Below, in pieces: positions 34,089 to 42,726 of a stretch of DNA of 60,382 nt. Position numbers and translations under genes: made by a program. Every line of letters starts with the position of its first letter. The first letter of the stretch is position 1. A model generated the notes under the pieces. It was given only the letters and a program-made list of their open reading frames with translations. It searched no databases and was not told the DNA's origin. Origin of the DNA: Rubellimicrobium arenae (lineage in GTDB: Bacteria > Pseudomonadota > Alphaproteobacteria > Rhodobacterales > Rhodobacteraceae); the NCBI RefSeq assembly GCF_017916275.1, contig NZ_JAFMST010000017.1, forward strand, positions 1-60,382, written 5' to 3'.

Positions 34089-34103
34089 TCCGACCTTTGT
34101 GGC
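34089..34103 (+). promoter_or_regulatory. Candidate regulatory element upstream of the response regulator
   Basis: TCCGACCTTTGTGGC, 58 nt before the ATG at 34162. It matches 13 of 15 bases at 26003 and 12 of 15 at 20431-20417 (minus), suggesting the regulator controls its own gene. Confidence 0.5.
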
Positions 34104-34161
34104 GTAGGCGGGCGCGTCGCGGGCTGCTAACCTGGGACCGAACGCAACCCGGACGACGATC

Positions 34162-34845
34162 ATGCAGGCCAGCCCTCTCGCCCCCCAGCTCCGCACCTTC
34201 GGGACGGCGCTGATCGTGGACGACCACCCGCTCTTCTGCGACGCCCTGTCGATGACGTTGCGCGCCGTGGCCGGCATCGCCCGGACCGAGACGGCCGACA
34301 GCCTGGCCGCCGCGCTGGACCGGCTCGAGACGGACGGGATCGACCTCGTCGTGCTCGACCTCAACCTCCCGGACGTGAGCGGGCTGGACGGGCTGCTGCG
34401 GCTGCGGGCGGCCGCGAACGGCCTGCCGGTCGTGGTCGTGTCCTCGGTGGCCGACCACAGGATGATCGCGGCGACGATCCGCGCGGGGGCGGCGGGCTTC
34501 GTCCCCAAGCACAGCCAGCGCGACGTCTTCCGCCGGGCCCTGGCCCAGATCGCCGCCGGCGGCGTCTTCGTGCCGGAAGGCGTTGTGATCGAGGACGAGG
34601 TGCCCGCCACCGGACCCGAGGAAGCGATCCGCCGCCTGTCCCAGTTGACCCGCCAGCAGGCCCGCATCCTCGAGCTGATCTGCGAGGGCAAGCTCAACAA
34701 GCAGATCGCCTTCGACCTGTCGATCGCCGACGCGACCGTGAAGGCCCATGTCACGGCGATCATGCGCAAGCTGGGCGTCCAGACGCGGACGCAGGCGGTG
34801 CTCCTCGCGCGGGAGGTGAGCTTCTCGACGATCTTGCACGACTGA
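34162..34845 (+). CDS. LuxR-family response regulator (ErbR/AgmR/FlhR-like)
   Basis: 227 residues. The receiver domain has acidic LIVDDHP, phosphoacceptor Asp66 (VVLDLNLPD) and Lys in GFVPKHS; the DNA-binding domain is LSQLTRQQARILELICEGKLNKQIAFDLSIADATVKAHVTAIMRKLGV. This type of regulator (AgmR/ErbR in Pseudomonas, FlhR in Paracoccus) controls PQQ alcohol dehydrogenase genes. It stands next to a FIST sensor and a hybrid kinase, its likely partners. It carries the shared motif in its own promoter. Confidence 0.88.
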   Translation: MQASPLAPQLRTFGTALIVDDHPLFCDALSMTLRAVAGIARTETADSLAAALDRLETDGIDLVVLDLNLPDVSGLDGLLRLRAAANGLPVVVVSSVADHRMIAATIRAGAAGFVPKHSQRDVFRRALAQIAAGGVFVPEGVVIEDEVPATGPEEAIRRLSQLTRQQARILELICEGKLNKQIAFDLSIADATVKAHVTAIMRKLGVQTRTQAVLLAREVSFSTILHD

Positions 34846-34868
34846 GGCCGCTGCAGCTACGCTCCGGG

Positions 34869-34899
34869 GCGAACCGGACTAGAACATGACATGGTTCGC
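34869..34899. promoter_or_regulatory. Inverted repeat before the FIST sensor gene
   Basis: GCGAACC (34869-34875) and GGTTCGC (34893-34899) are separated by 17 nt and end just before GGGGAGGAG, the ribosome-binding site of the sensor gene. It could be an operator or an RNA hairpin hiding the site. Confidence 0.4.
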
Positions 34900-34913
34900 T
34901 GGGGAGGAGCATC

Positions 34914-36083
34914 ATGGAGAGGAGCGAGGCGCTGAGCCTCGCGCCGCGGACCGGCATGCCACGGGTCCGTTCGGCGCAGGTCCCGCATGACGAACCCGAC
35001 GCCCTGGGCCAGCTGGCGCAGGGCCTGGGCGGCGACCTGGCCCTGGTCGCCCTGTTCGTGACGCCCTTGGCCGATTTCGCCGCCGTCATGGCCGCCGCCT
35101 GCCGGCTTTACCCGGACGCCGTGGTCGTGGGCTGCACCACCGCCGGAGAGATCGGCGTCCAGGGCTATGCCGAGGGCGTGATCGTCGGGCTGGGCCTGCC
35201 CCGCGCCAACTTCGCGGTGACGCCCATCCTGGTGCCCGACCTCGACGCCCTCGACGGAGAGCAGCTCGTGGGCGACATGATCCGGTCCCGCACGAGCCTC
35301 ATGGCCCAGGAGCCGCGCTGGCGGAACGAGTTCGCCTTCCTCCTCGTGGACGGGCTGTCGGTGCGCGAGGACGAGCTGGTCTCGGCCCTGGCGGTCGGGC
35401 TGGGCCCGATGCCGCTCTTTGGAGGATCGGCCGGGGACGGGAGCCACTTCCGGGAAACCTTCGTGGCCCTGGGGGCCGAGCCGCGCCGCCACGCGGCCGT
35501 GCTTTGCATGGTCCGCACCGATTGCGAGGTGCAGGTCTTCAGCCTCGATCACCTCAAGCCGTCGCAGACGCGCATGGTCGTGACCGAGGCCGACCCCGCG
35601 CGCCGCATCGTCCACCAGATCAACGCCGAGCCCGCCGCGCGGGAATACGCCCGCGTGCTGGGCAAGGACCCCGAGCAGCTGTCGCCCATGACCTTCGCGG
35701 CGCATCCCGTGGTCGTGCGCTTTGGCGGCACCCACCATGTCCGGGCGATCCAGCGGGTGCTCGACAACGGCGACCTCGTGTTCTTCTCGGCCATCGACGA
35801 GGGGCTGGTCCTGACGCTCGCCGAGGCCGAAGACATGGCCCAGCATCTCGACCGCGAGCTCAAGCGGATCCGCCGCGGCCGCGAGCCCGAGGCGATCTGG
35901 GCCTGCGACTGCATCCTGCGCCGCGTCGCCGCCCAGGAAACCCAGCAGACCCGCGCCCTGTCGGCCATCCTGTCCAAGAACCGCGTCGTGGGCTTTTCGA
36001 CCTACGGCGAGCAGATCAACGGGATGCACGTCAACCAGACCATGACCGGCGTCGCCATCTTCCCTCCCCCCGATCCCTCGTGA
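34914..36083 (+). CDS. nosP: FIST-domain sensor protein, NosP-like
   Basis: 389 residues. The FIST_N domain spans about residues 30-215 (ALFVTPLADFAAVMAAACRLYPDAVVVGCTTAGEIGVQGYAEGVIVGLGL, and PLFGGSAGDGSHF). FIST_C follows (PAAREYARVLG, DCILRRVAA and VVGFSTYGEQINGMHVNQTMTGVAIF). In Pseudomonas the homologue NosP (PA1975) is a haem protein that senses nitric oxide and is encoded beside the kinase NahK (PA1976). Here the next gene is a NahK-like kinase only 8 nt away. Haem binding cannot be read from sequence; small-ligand sensing is the family role. Confidence 0.8.
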   Translation: MERSEALSLAPRTGMPRVRSAQVPHDEPDALGQLAQGLGGDLALVALFVTPLADFAAVMAAACRLYPDAVVVGCTTAGEIGVQGYAEGVIVGLGLPRANFAVTPILVPDLDALDGEQLVGDMIRSRTSLMAQEPRWRNEFAFLLVDGLSVREDELVSALAVGLGPMPLFGGSAGDGSHFRETFVALGAEPRRHAAVLCMVRTDCEVQVFSLDHLKPSQTRMVVTEADPARRIVHQINAEPAAREYARVLGKDPEQLSPMTFAAHPVVVRFGGTHHVRAIQRVLDNGDLVFFSAIDEGLVLTLAEAEDMAQHLDRELKRIRRGREPEAIWACDCILRRVAAQETQQTRALSAILSKNRVVGFSTYGEQINGMHVNQTMTGVAIFPPPDPS

Positions 36084-36090
36084 CGCGATC

Positions 36091-38307
36091 ATGCCAGCCA
36101 TCGCCCTGATCGACCCGACCGAACCCCTGGAACGGCAGAACGACAAGCTGCTGCGGATCTGCGATGCCCTGATGAAGCGGGTCGAGCAGATCGACGACGA
36201 CCGGGGCGTGGCCTACAACCAGTTCCAGCGCGCCGTCCTGCTCGAGGATCAGGTGCGCGAACGGACGCGCGACCTCGAGCACGCGCTCGACCTCCTCAAC
36301 GAATCGAACGCCCGCCTCGCCGCCGCCATACGCGAGACCGAACGGGCGCGCTCGGACCTGGCCGGGGCCATCGAGACGATCCAGGAAGGCTTCGCGCTCT
36401 TCGACCCCGACGACCGGCTCGTGCTCTGCAACTCGCGCTTCGCGATGCACCTGCCCGACATCCGCCACGCCCTCGAGCCCGGCCTGACCTTCGAGGGCTA
36501 CGTGGCGCTGGTCAGCCGCAGCGCCCATCTCGACCTGCCGCCCGGAATGACCCGCGAGGAATGGCTGGTGAGCCGGATGGCCCGCCACGGCGAGACCCAC
36601 GTCGTCTTCAACGTCCGCATGGCGGGCGACCGCTGGGTGCAGGTCAGCGAGCACCGGATGACGCGGGGCCAGACGGTGGTCATGCAGACCGACGTGTCCG
36701 ACATCATCCGATCCGAGCGCGAGGAGCACGGCAAGCTGCTCGACGACCAGGCGCGGCTGATCCGGGCGACCCTGGAGCACATCGACCAGGGCGTCTGCAT
36801 CGTCGACCCGCGGGGGCGGCTCGCCGGGTTCAACCGGCGCATGGCGACGCTGCTGGGCCTTCCGCTCACCTATCTGCGGCCGGGGCTGGACGTGGACCTG
36901 GTCCTCAACCGGCTCCGGTCCGACGCGAGCTTCGGGCCCGGCCCCTCGCCCGACGACGTGCTGGCCTGGGTCCGGCAGGATGGCGGCCGCAAGCCGCTCC
37001 GCTTCGAGCTGCGACGCGGCGAAGGCAAGTGGATCGACGTCTTCGCGGCCGAGATGCCCGACCGCGGCTTCGTGATGAGCCTCACCGACGTCAGCGCCGA
37101 ACGTGAATCCGCGCGGGCGCTCCACGAGGCCAACGAGATGCTGGAAGCCCGCGTGGCCTCGCGCACGCTGGAGCTGGAGGACGCCCTCGCCGTGGCCGAG
37201 CGGGCCAACGCCTCGCGCACGCGGTTCGTCGCCGCGGCGAGCCACGACCTCCTCCAGCCGCTGTCGGCGGCCAAGCTCTACCTGTCCTCGATATCGGACG
37301 AGATGTCCGACCCGTATCACCGCGAGGTGGTCAACAAGGCCCAGAACGCCCTGGCCTCGGTGCAGGACATCATCGAGGCGCTGCTGGACATCTCCAAGCT
37401 GGAGTCCGGGCGCGCCGCCGCCGACATCCGGACCGTGGACCTGGGCACCCTCCTTGCGCAGCTTCGCGACGAGTTCGCGCCGGCGGCGGCGCTCAAGGGG
37501 CTGAAGCTGACCGTGCGGCCCTCGGCGCTGCGGATCACCACCGATCCCACCTACATCAAGCGGATCCTCCAGAACCTGATGGCCAACGCGATCCGCTACA
37601 CCGAGTCCGGGCGCGTCCTTGTCGGCGCGCGGCGGTCGGGGGGGATGGTGCGGATCGGGGTCCACGACACCGGCCCCGGCATCCCCGAGGCCGAGCAGGA
37701 GAACATCTTCAAGGAATTCCACCGCCTGGGCCGCCGCGCCTCGGCCAGCGAGGGCCTGGGCCTGGGCCTGGCCATCGTGGACCGGGCCTGCGCGATGCTG
37801 GGGCATCCGCTGACGCTCGCCTCGGTGCCGGGACGGGGCACGGCCTTCACCGTCGCGGTCCCGCTGTCCGAACGGAGCGGCCACATCCCGATCGACCCGC
37901 GCCGGGCCCTGTCGGGGGACTGGCGGCATGATGGGCTATCGGTGCTGGTGATCGAGAACGACCTCGACATGCGGCGGGCCCTGTCGCTCCTGCTGCAAAG
38001 CTGGGGCGTGCGGGTGCTGGGCGCGGGCTCGGCCGAGGAGGCGCTGCGGCGGCTGGGTCCCTCGGGGCTGCGGCCCGACGCCCTTCTGGTGGACTTCCAG
38101 CTCGATGACGGGGAGACCGGGGTGCGGGCCATCCAGCGGCTGCGGCGCAAGCTGGGGCGCCTGCCCGCCCGGATCGTGACCGCGAACCGCAGGCCCGAGG
38201 TCGCCGCCGAGGCGCGGCGGATCGGGGTCGAGATGCTCTACAAGCCGCTCGACCCCTTGATGCTCCACCTGTTCCTGGGCTCCCTCGCCCTGGGCCGGAT
38301 GGGCTGA
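36091..38307 (+). CDS. nahK: Hybrid sensor histidine kinase, NahK/ErcS'-like
   Basis: 738 residues, no transmembrane segment. A coiled-coil start (about 45-95) leads to two PAS domains (about 96-205 and 222-335). HisKA carries His385 in AAASHDLLQPLSAAKLYLSS, a NahK/ErcS'-type motif. HATPase is present (NLMANAIRYTESG, HDTGPGIP, GLGLGLAIVDRAC). The C-terminal receiver has LVIENDLDMRRAL, phosphoacceptor Asp668 in LLVDFQLDDG and Lys in MLYKPLDP. It begins 7 nt after the FIST gene, so NosP-like control of its activity is likely. Its 3' end overlaps the convergent SRPBCC gene by 70 nt. Confidence 0.88.
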   Translation: MPAIALIDPTEPLERQNDKLLRICDALMKRVEQIDDDRGVAYNQFQRAVLLEDQVRERTRDLEHALDLLNESNARLAAAIRETERARSDLAGAIETIQEGFALFDPDDRLVLCNSRFAMHLPDIRHALEPGLTFEGYVALVSRSAHLDLPPGMTREEWLVSRMARHGETHVVFNVRMAGDRWVQVSEHRMTRGQTVVMQTDVSDIIRSEREEHGKLLDDQARLIRATLEHIDQGVCIVDPRGRLAGFNRRMATLLGLPLTYLRPGLDVDLVLNRLRSDASFGPGPSPDDVLAWVRQDGGRKPLRFELRRGEGKWIDVFAAEMPDRGFVMSLTDVSAERESARALHEANEMLEARVASRTLELEDALAVAERANASRTRFVAAASHDLLQPLSAAKLYLSSISDEMSDPYHREVVNKAQNALASVQDIIEALLDISKLESGRAAADIRTVDLGTLLAQLRDEFAPAAALKGLKLTVRPSALRITTDPTYIKRILQNLMANAIRYTESGRVLVGARRSGGMVRIGVHDTGPGIPEAEQENIFKEFHRLGRRASASEGLGLGLAIVDRACAMLGHPLTLASVPGRGTAFTVAVPLSERSGHIPIDPRRALSGDWRHDGLSVLVIENDLDMRRALSLLLQSWGVRVLGAGSAEEALRRLGPSGLRPDALLVDFQLDDGETGVRAIQRLRRKLGRLPARIVTANRRPEVAAEARRIGVEMLYKPLDPLMLHLFLGSLALGRMG

Positions 38308-38846
38308 GGCGCGCGCCCGGCAAAGGTCAGGCGAGAGGGGCCGGGCGGCGGCGGGATGCGCGCCCGCTCGGCGTCGCTGGCGGCCCGGCGGCGCAGGATC
38401 TCGAGCCGCAGGCTTTCCTCACCCCGCTGCATGGCCCAGTCGTGGTTCGCCGTGAACAGCGGGCGGAGCAGCCAGGTCAGCGCCCGCAGGACCGGCTTCC
38501 TCGCCTGCACCTGCCAGTCGTAGCGGATCACCGCCACGGGCCCCTCCTGGGCAAAGCTCCATTCGCCCCGGCCGGTGAAGTCGCCGCTGGGGACCAGGAC
38601 GACCCGGCGCGGCGGATCCACCTCGGTCACGCGGAAGCGCCAGCGGAGCGTGTAGGGCAGCCAGCCCTTGGTGAGCAGCTCCACCTCCTTGCCCAGGCCC
38701 GTGGCGTCGCCGGGGGCCAGTTCCTCGACCGCGAGGTAGACGGAGGGCCACCATTCGGTGAGGCGGGCGATGTCGCCCAGCACGCCGGCGACCTCCTCCA
38801 GGGAGGCGTCCACGCGCCAGGTGGTCACGATGTGGTAGCGGCTCAC
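38238..38846 (-). CDS. SRPBCC (START-like) superfamily protein
   Basis: About 202 residues. SRYHIVTTWRVDASLEEVAGVLGDIARLTEWWPSVYLAVEEL is the polyketide-cyclase/SRPBCC opening, with the expected beta-strands after it (LRWRFRVTEVDPPRRVVLVPSGDFTGRGEWSF) and a long C-terminal helix. The fold binds hydrophobic ligands. GTG 38846 seems a better start than TTG 38852. The last 23 codons overlap the kinase gene on the other strand, and the Pro/Arg-rich tail may not be functional. It is 18 nt after the stop of the LOV kinase gene on the same strand, so they may be cotranscribed. Confidence 0.75.
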   Translation of the reverse strand: MSRYHIVTTWRVDASLEEVAGVLGDIARLTEWWPSVYLAVEELAPGDATGLGKEVELLTKGWLPYTLRWRFRVTEVDPPRRVVLVPSGDFTGRGEWSFAQEGPVAVIRYDWQVQARKPVLRALTWLLRPLFTANHDWAMQRGEESLRLEILRRRAASDAERARIPPPPGPSRLTFAGRAPQPIRPRAREPRNRWSIKGSSGL

Positions 38847-38864
38847 GCGCAAGGGCTCCGCATC

Positions 38865-41800
38865 TCAGGCCCCGGCCAGCGCGTCGCGGATCTTGGTGGT
38901 CAGGAGGTCCATCTGGAACGGCTTGGTGAGGATCGCCATGTTGCGGTCGAGCTGCCCGTTCCCCACCACCGCGTTCTCGGCATAGCCGGTGATGAACAGG
39001 ATCTTGAGATCGGGCCGCAGGACCCGCGCCGCGTCGGCGACCTGCCGCCCGTTCAGCCCGCCCGGCAGGCCCACGTCGGTGATGAGGAGGTCGATCCGCG
39101 CGCCGGACTGGAGGATGCGAAGTCCCGACGGCCCATCCGCGGCCTCGAGCGCGGCGTAGCCCGCCTCGTCCAGGACCTCGCGGACCAGCATCCGGATCGT
39201 CGGCTCGTCGTCGATGACGAGCACCACCTCCCCGTCGCCCGAGGGACCGGCGGCACGGTCCGGCCCGAGGTCCCCGTCCGCCTCGGCCTCGGCGGTGTGC
39301 CGGGGGAGGTAGAGCGTCATCGTGGTCCCCTGCCCCACCTCCGAATAGATGCGGATCTGCCCGCCCGACTGGCGCGCGAAGCCATAGATCATCGACAGCC
39401 CCAGGCCGGTGCCCTGGCCCAGCGGCTTGGTGGTGAAGAAGGGATCGAAGGCCTTGGCCGCGACCTCGGGCCCCATGCCCGTCCCGGTGTCGGTCACGCT
39501 GAGCGAGACATACTGCCCCGCCGCCAGGTCGAGCTGCGAGGCCATGCGCGGATCGAGCCAGCGGTTCGCCGTCTCGATGGTCAGGCGCCCGCCATCGGGC
39601 ATGGCGTCGCGCGCGTTGATGCACAGGTTGAGCAGCGCGTTCTCGAGCTGGTTGGGGTCCACCAGCGTGGCCCAGAGCCCGCCCGCCCCCACGACCTCGA
39701 GCTGGACCGAAGGTCCCACGGTCCGCCGGACCAGCTCCTCGATCCCCTGGACCAGGCGGTTCACGTCCGTCGGCTTGGGATCCAGCGTCTGCCGCCGCGA
39801 GAAGGCCAGGAGGCGGTGGGTCAGCGAGGCCGCGCGCCGCACCGCGCCCTGGGCCGCCACGAGGTAGCGCTGGGTGGCCGGGGCGTTGCCCTGCTCGATC
39901 CGGGTCTGGATCATCTCGAGGCTGCCGCCGATCCCGGTCAGAAGGTTGTTGAAGTCATGCGCGAGCCCGCCCGTGAGCTGGCCGACGGCCTCCATCTTCT
40001 GCGACTGGCGCAGGGCCTCCTCGGCCTCCACGAGCTGCCGGGTGCGCTCCTGGACGCGCTGCTCGAGCGTCTCGTTGAGCTCCTGGAGCGCCACGGCGCT
40101 GGCCCGCAGCTCGGCCTCGGCCCGCACCCGCTCGATATGCGCCCAGGACCGGTCGACGACCTCGCGGGTGAGCGCCAGCTCGATGGGGGACCAGCGGTGC
40201 GGCGTCCTGTGATGGACGGCCATGAGCGCAGTCAGCCGGCCTTCCTTGACCAGGGGCATGCAGATCGTGGCCGCGATGCCGATCCCCTGGAAGGTCGAGG
40301 CGGCCTCGGGCGCCAGCTCCTCCTGGACGTCGTTGACGATGAGCGGCTGGCCGGCCCGGAGCCGCCGGACGGCCCTCTCGCCGAAGGCGGCAAGGCTGTA
40401 ATGGCCGACGATGCTGCCCGACCCCGGCGCGGACCAGTCGCCGCGGATGGTGAAGCCGTCCTGGTCGGGGTCCATGTCCGCGTAGGCGCAGATCGACACG
40501 CCCATGTGCTGGCCCAGCCGCCGGGTCGTCATGTCCATGACCTCGTCGGCGCCGGCGGCGACCGTGGTCTCCCGCCCGAGCTCATCGAGGAAGCGCAGCC
40601 GCTCGGTCCCGGCCCGCAGGGCCTGCTCGGCCCGGCGCCGCTCGACCATGACGCGGGTGCGCTCGGCCACGTCGCGCAGGAAGGCCAGCTCCTCGGGGAG
40701 CCAGGGGCGCGGGTCCGCGTGGTTCAGGAAGAAGATGGCGACGGTCCGCCCCCCCTCCACGACCGGGATGTTCAGGATCGCGCGCGCTCCGATGGCGCGG
40801 ATGGCCCCGGTCGCGGCGGCGGTGCGGGGATCGGCCTCGGCATCCTCGATCACCACGGTCTCCCCCCGCGCGAGGTCCTCGATGAAGGAGCCGTAGTCGC
40901 GGAAGCGGCGCAGCCCGGCGATGCTGCGGACTCCGGGGGCGTTCCAGTCCTGCTCGATCAGGATGGTCTCGGCCTGCGGGTCGACCGAGCCGTAGCCCGC
41001 GCGGTCCACGTCGAGCGTCTCGCCCAGGATGCGTCCGGCGGCGAAGGAAATCTCGCCGGGGCTGTCGAGATCGCGGAAGGCGTCGCTCAGCCGGACGAGC
41101 GCGTCCCTCATCCGCTCGGCCCGCTTGGCGTCCGTGATGTCCAGCGACACCCCCGTGAGACGGGTCCAGCGGCCATCCTCGCCGGGGCTGGGACGTCCCC
41201 GCATCGCCACCCACCGCGTGCCGCCCCCGGGGGGAAGCACCCGGAACTCGACCGCGAAGTCGGAGCCCCGGGAAAGGCTGTCGGCCATGACCTCCTCGAC
41301 CATGGACCAGTCGGCCGGATGCACCGATTCCAGGAACTCGGCGTAGCTGCAGGGCGAATCCGGGTCCCGACCCGCGTTCTGCCGGCAGATCGGGGAGGAG
41401 GTGAGCTCGTGGGTCGACAGGTCGAGCGTCCAGGCCCCGAACCGGCCCGCGGCCAGGGTGAAGCGCAGCTCCTCCTCGCGGGCCTGCTGCTCCCTCAGCC
41501 GGCCGTTGAGCTCGGCCACCAGCGCGGCATTGCTGCTTTCGAGGCTCGCCAGCCGTTCCCGTTCCAGGGTGACGTCCACTTGGCTCGCGAAGAAGTAGGC
41601 GAGATTGCCTTCGGCGTCCCAGACCGGCGCCATGAGGAGACGATTCCAGAACGCCTCGCCGTTCTTGCGGTAATTCCGGATGTCCACCTCGATCGCCTGG
41701 GAGGACTTGACCGCCGTGCGAATGGCCCGCCGTGTCGCGGGATCCGTGTCGGCCCCCTGCAGAAAGCGGCAATTGCGTCCAAGGATCTCTTCGCGGTCGT

Positions 41801-41987
41801 AGCCTGTCAGGCGGCAGAACGAGTTATTGACGAAGACGACCGGATTGTCCTCGAGCCGGGGGTTCGTGATGATCATCGGCATGCGCGTCGCCCGCACCGC
41901 CGCGACGAACGGGTCCGTGCCGATGTCGAGGCCGAAGATTTCCGCGTCGATGCGTTCGGCGTCGAGCTTGGCCTCCTCCGTCGGCAT
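38865..41987 (-). CDS. Blue-light LOV hybrid histidine kinase (LOV-PAS-GAF-GAF-HisKA-HATPase-REC)
   Basis: 1040 residues from ATG 41987 (a longer start at 42092 is possible). The LOV domain has GRNCRFLQG with Cys73, the residue that bonds FMN in light, plus GYDREEILG and NYRKNGEAFWN. A second PAS and two GAF domains follow. The kinase core has LAHDFNNLLTGIGG, NLCINARDAMPDGG, DTGTGMG and GTGLGLSMIYGF. A receiver with LLITDVGLPGG and LTKPFQ ends the protein. It is a soluble blue-light receptor of the LOV-HK type. Output is unknown; the genes around it include a SRPBCC protein. Confidence 0.9.
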   Translation of the reverse strand: MPTEEAKLDAERIDAEIFGLDIGTDPFVAAVRATRMPMIITNPRLEDNPVVFVNNSFCRLTGYDREEILGRNCRFLQGADTDPATRRAIRTAVKSSQAIEVDIRNYRKNGEAFWNRLLMAPVWDAEGNLAYFFASQVDVTLERERLASLESSNAALVAELNGRLREQQAREEELRFTLAAGRFGAWTLDLSTHELTSSPICRQNAGRDPDSPCSYAEFLESVHPADWSMVEEVMADSLSRGSDFAVEFRVLPPGGGTRWVAMRGRPSPGEDGRWTRLTGVSLDITDAKRAERMRDALVRLSDAFRDLDSPGEISFAAGRILGETLDVDRAGYGSVDPQAETILIEQDWNAPGVRSIAGLRRFRDYGSFIEDLARGETVVIEDAEADPRTAAATGAIRAIGARAILNIPVVEGGRTVAIFFLNHADPRPWLPEELAFLRDVAERTRVMVERRRAEQALRAGTERLRFLDELGRETTVAAGADEVMDMTTRRLGQHMGVSICAYADMDPDQDGFTIRGDWSAPGSGSIVGHYSLAAFGERAVRRLRAGQPLIVNDVQEELAPEAASTFQGIGIAATICMPLVKEGRLTALMAVHHRTPHRWSPIELALTREVVDRSWAHIERVRAEAELRASAVALQELNETLEQRVQERTRQLVEAEEALRQSQKMEAVGQLTGGLAHDFNNLLTGIGGSLEMIQTRIEQGNAPATQRYLVAAQGAVRRAASLTHRLLAFSRRQTLDPKPTDVNRLVQGIEELVRRTVGPSVQLEVVGAGGLWATLVDPNQLENALLNLCINARDAMPDGGRLTIETANRWLDPRMASQLDLAAGQYVSLSVTDTGTGMGPEVAAKAFDPFFTTKPLGQGTGLGLSMIYGFARQSGGQIRIYSEVGQGTTMTLYLPRHTAEAEADGDLGPDRAAGPSGDGEVVLVIDDEPTIRMLVREVLDEAGYAALEAADGPSGLRILQSGARIDLLITDVGLPGGLNGRQVADAARVLRPDLKILFITGYAENAVVGNGQLDRNMAILTKPFQMDLLTTKIRDALAGA

Positions 41988-42092
41988 CCGTCCTGTAGGC
42001 TTGTCCAATCGATCTACCCATGTCAGTCCGGGCCGCCCATGGCGCGACCGGGTCGGACCCGGCGCATCGCAAAGCCCATCTTCCGCCATCAT

Positions 42093-42726
42093 CTAGGTCG
42101 GCGTCCTGACCCGACCAAGAGCGCTTCGCTGCGTTGTGCGCAGCCGGTGAGCGGCACGCTCCGGCACGGCACCCGGCCCGCGGACCGGGGCCTGGATGCG
42201 GCCCATGGCGAGGTCCCGGGCACCCCCTGGGACGCTTTGCCGCAATCCCCCGGAGCGGCCTTTCGGGCGTGATCACAATGCCGAAATCATGGGCAGATCG
42301 GAACCAGGCAAAGGACGGAGCGGGATCACGGCGACGGGAGGAGCAACCGCCAGCCCAAGGAATGCGCAGTCCGTTCGATCGCACTAGGACCGACATCTCG
42401 GGTTGCAATCATATCAAGTTTGACTGTTAAACTGTTGGGAGGTGGAGATTCGCGCAGCGATTCGGTCGGACCACCTCGCAGGCGCGTGACGATGGCCCGA
42501 ACGTCGGTGATCATCGTGCGTTCATCCGTTTGCATATCCGTTATGCAGTTCAGGAATGCCCAATTCCTGAGCGACCGGCAAAAACCCGCCTCTTTCAATC
42601 CTCTAGAACAGGCGGAACGAGGCCGGAGCTTAGCGGTTAAGCAAGGGCCCTCTTGCAGGTGCAGCATCTTAGCGCAACTGATCCACGCGGGTGGCCTGCA
42701 CCCTTTCTCCGACCGAATCCGAGACC
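42093..42726. other. Long intergenic region between LOV kinase and glucan operon
   Basis: About 630 nt between divergent genes. From 42380 to 42610 it is clearly richer in A and T than the rest. Two perfect inverted repeats were found: GAGGTGG/CCACCTC (42439-42445 with 42471-42477) and TCAGGAAT/ATTCCTGA (42550-42557 with 42563-42570, loop GCCCA). A short repeat AGTTT-N7-AAACT lies at about 42417-42433. I see no convincing ORF with a ribosome-binding site. It probably holds both promoters and perhaps a small RNA. Confidence 0.5.

Noticed and set aside
41987-42092. Longer start of the LOV kinase at 42092
   Set aside because: The extra 35 residues are low in conservation-like features and no ribosome-binding site is seen; ATG 41987 has AGGA upstream. 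Not fully excluded.
38442-42272. 1276-codon open frame on the plus strand
   Set aside because: Antisense to the LOV kinase, which has full domains; no motif in the plus-strand frame.
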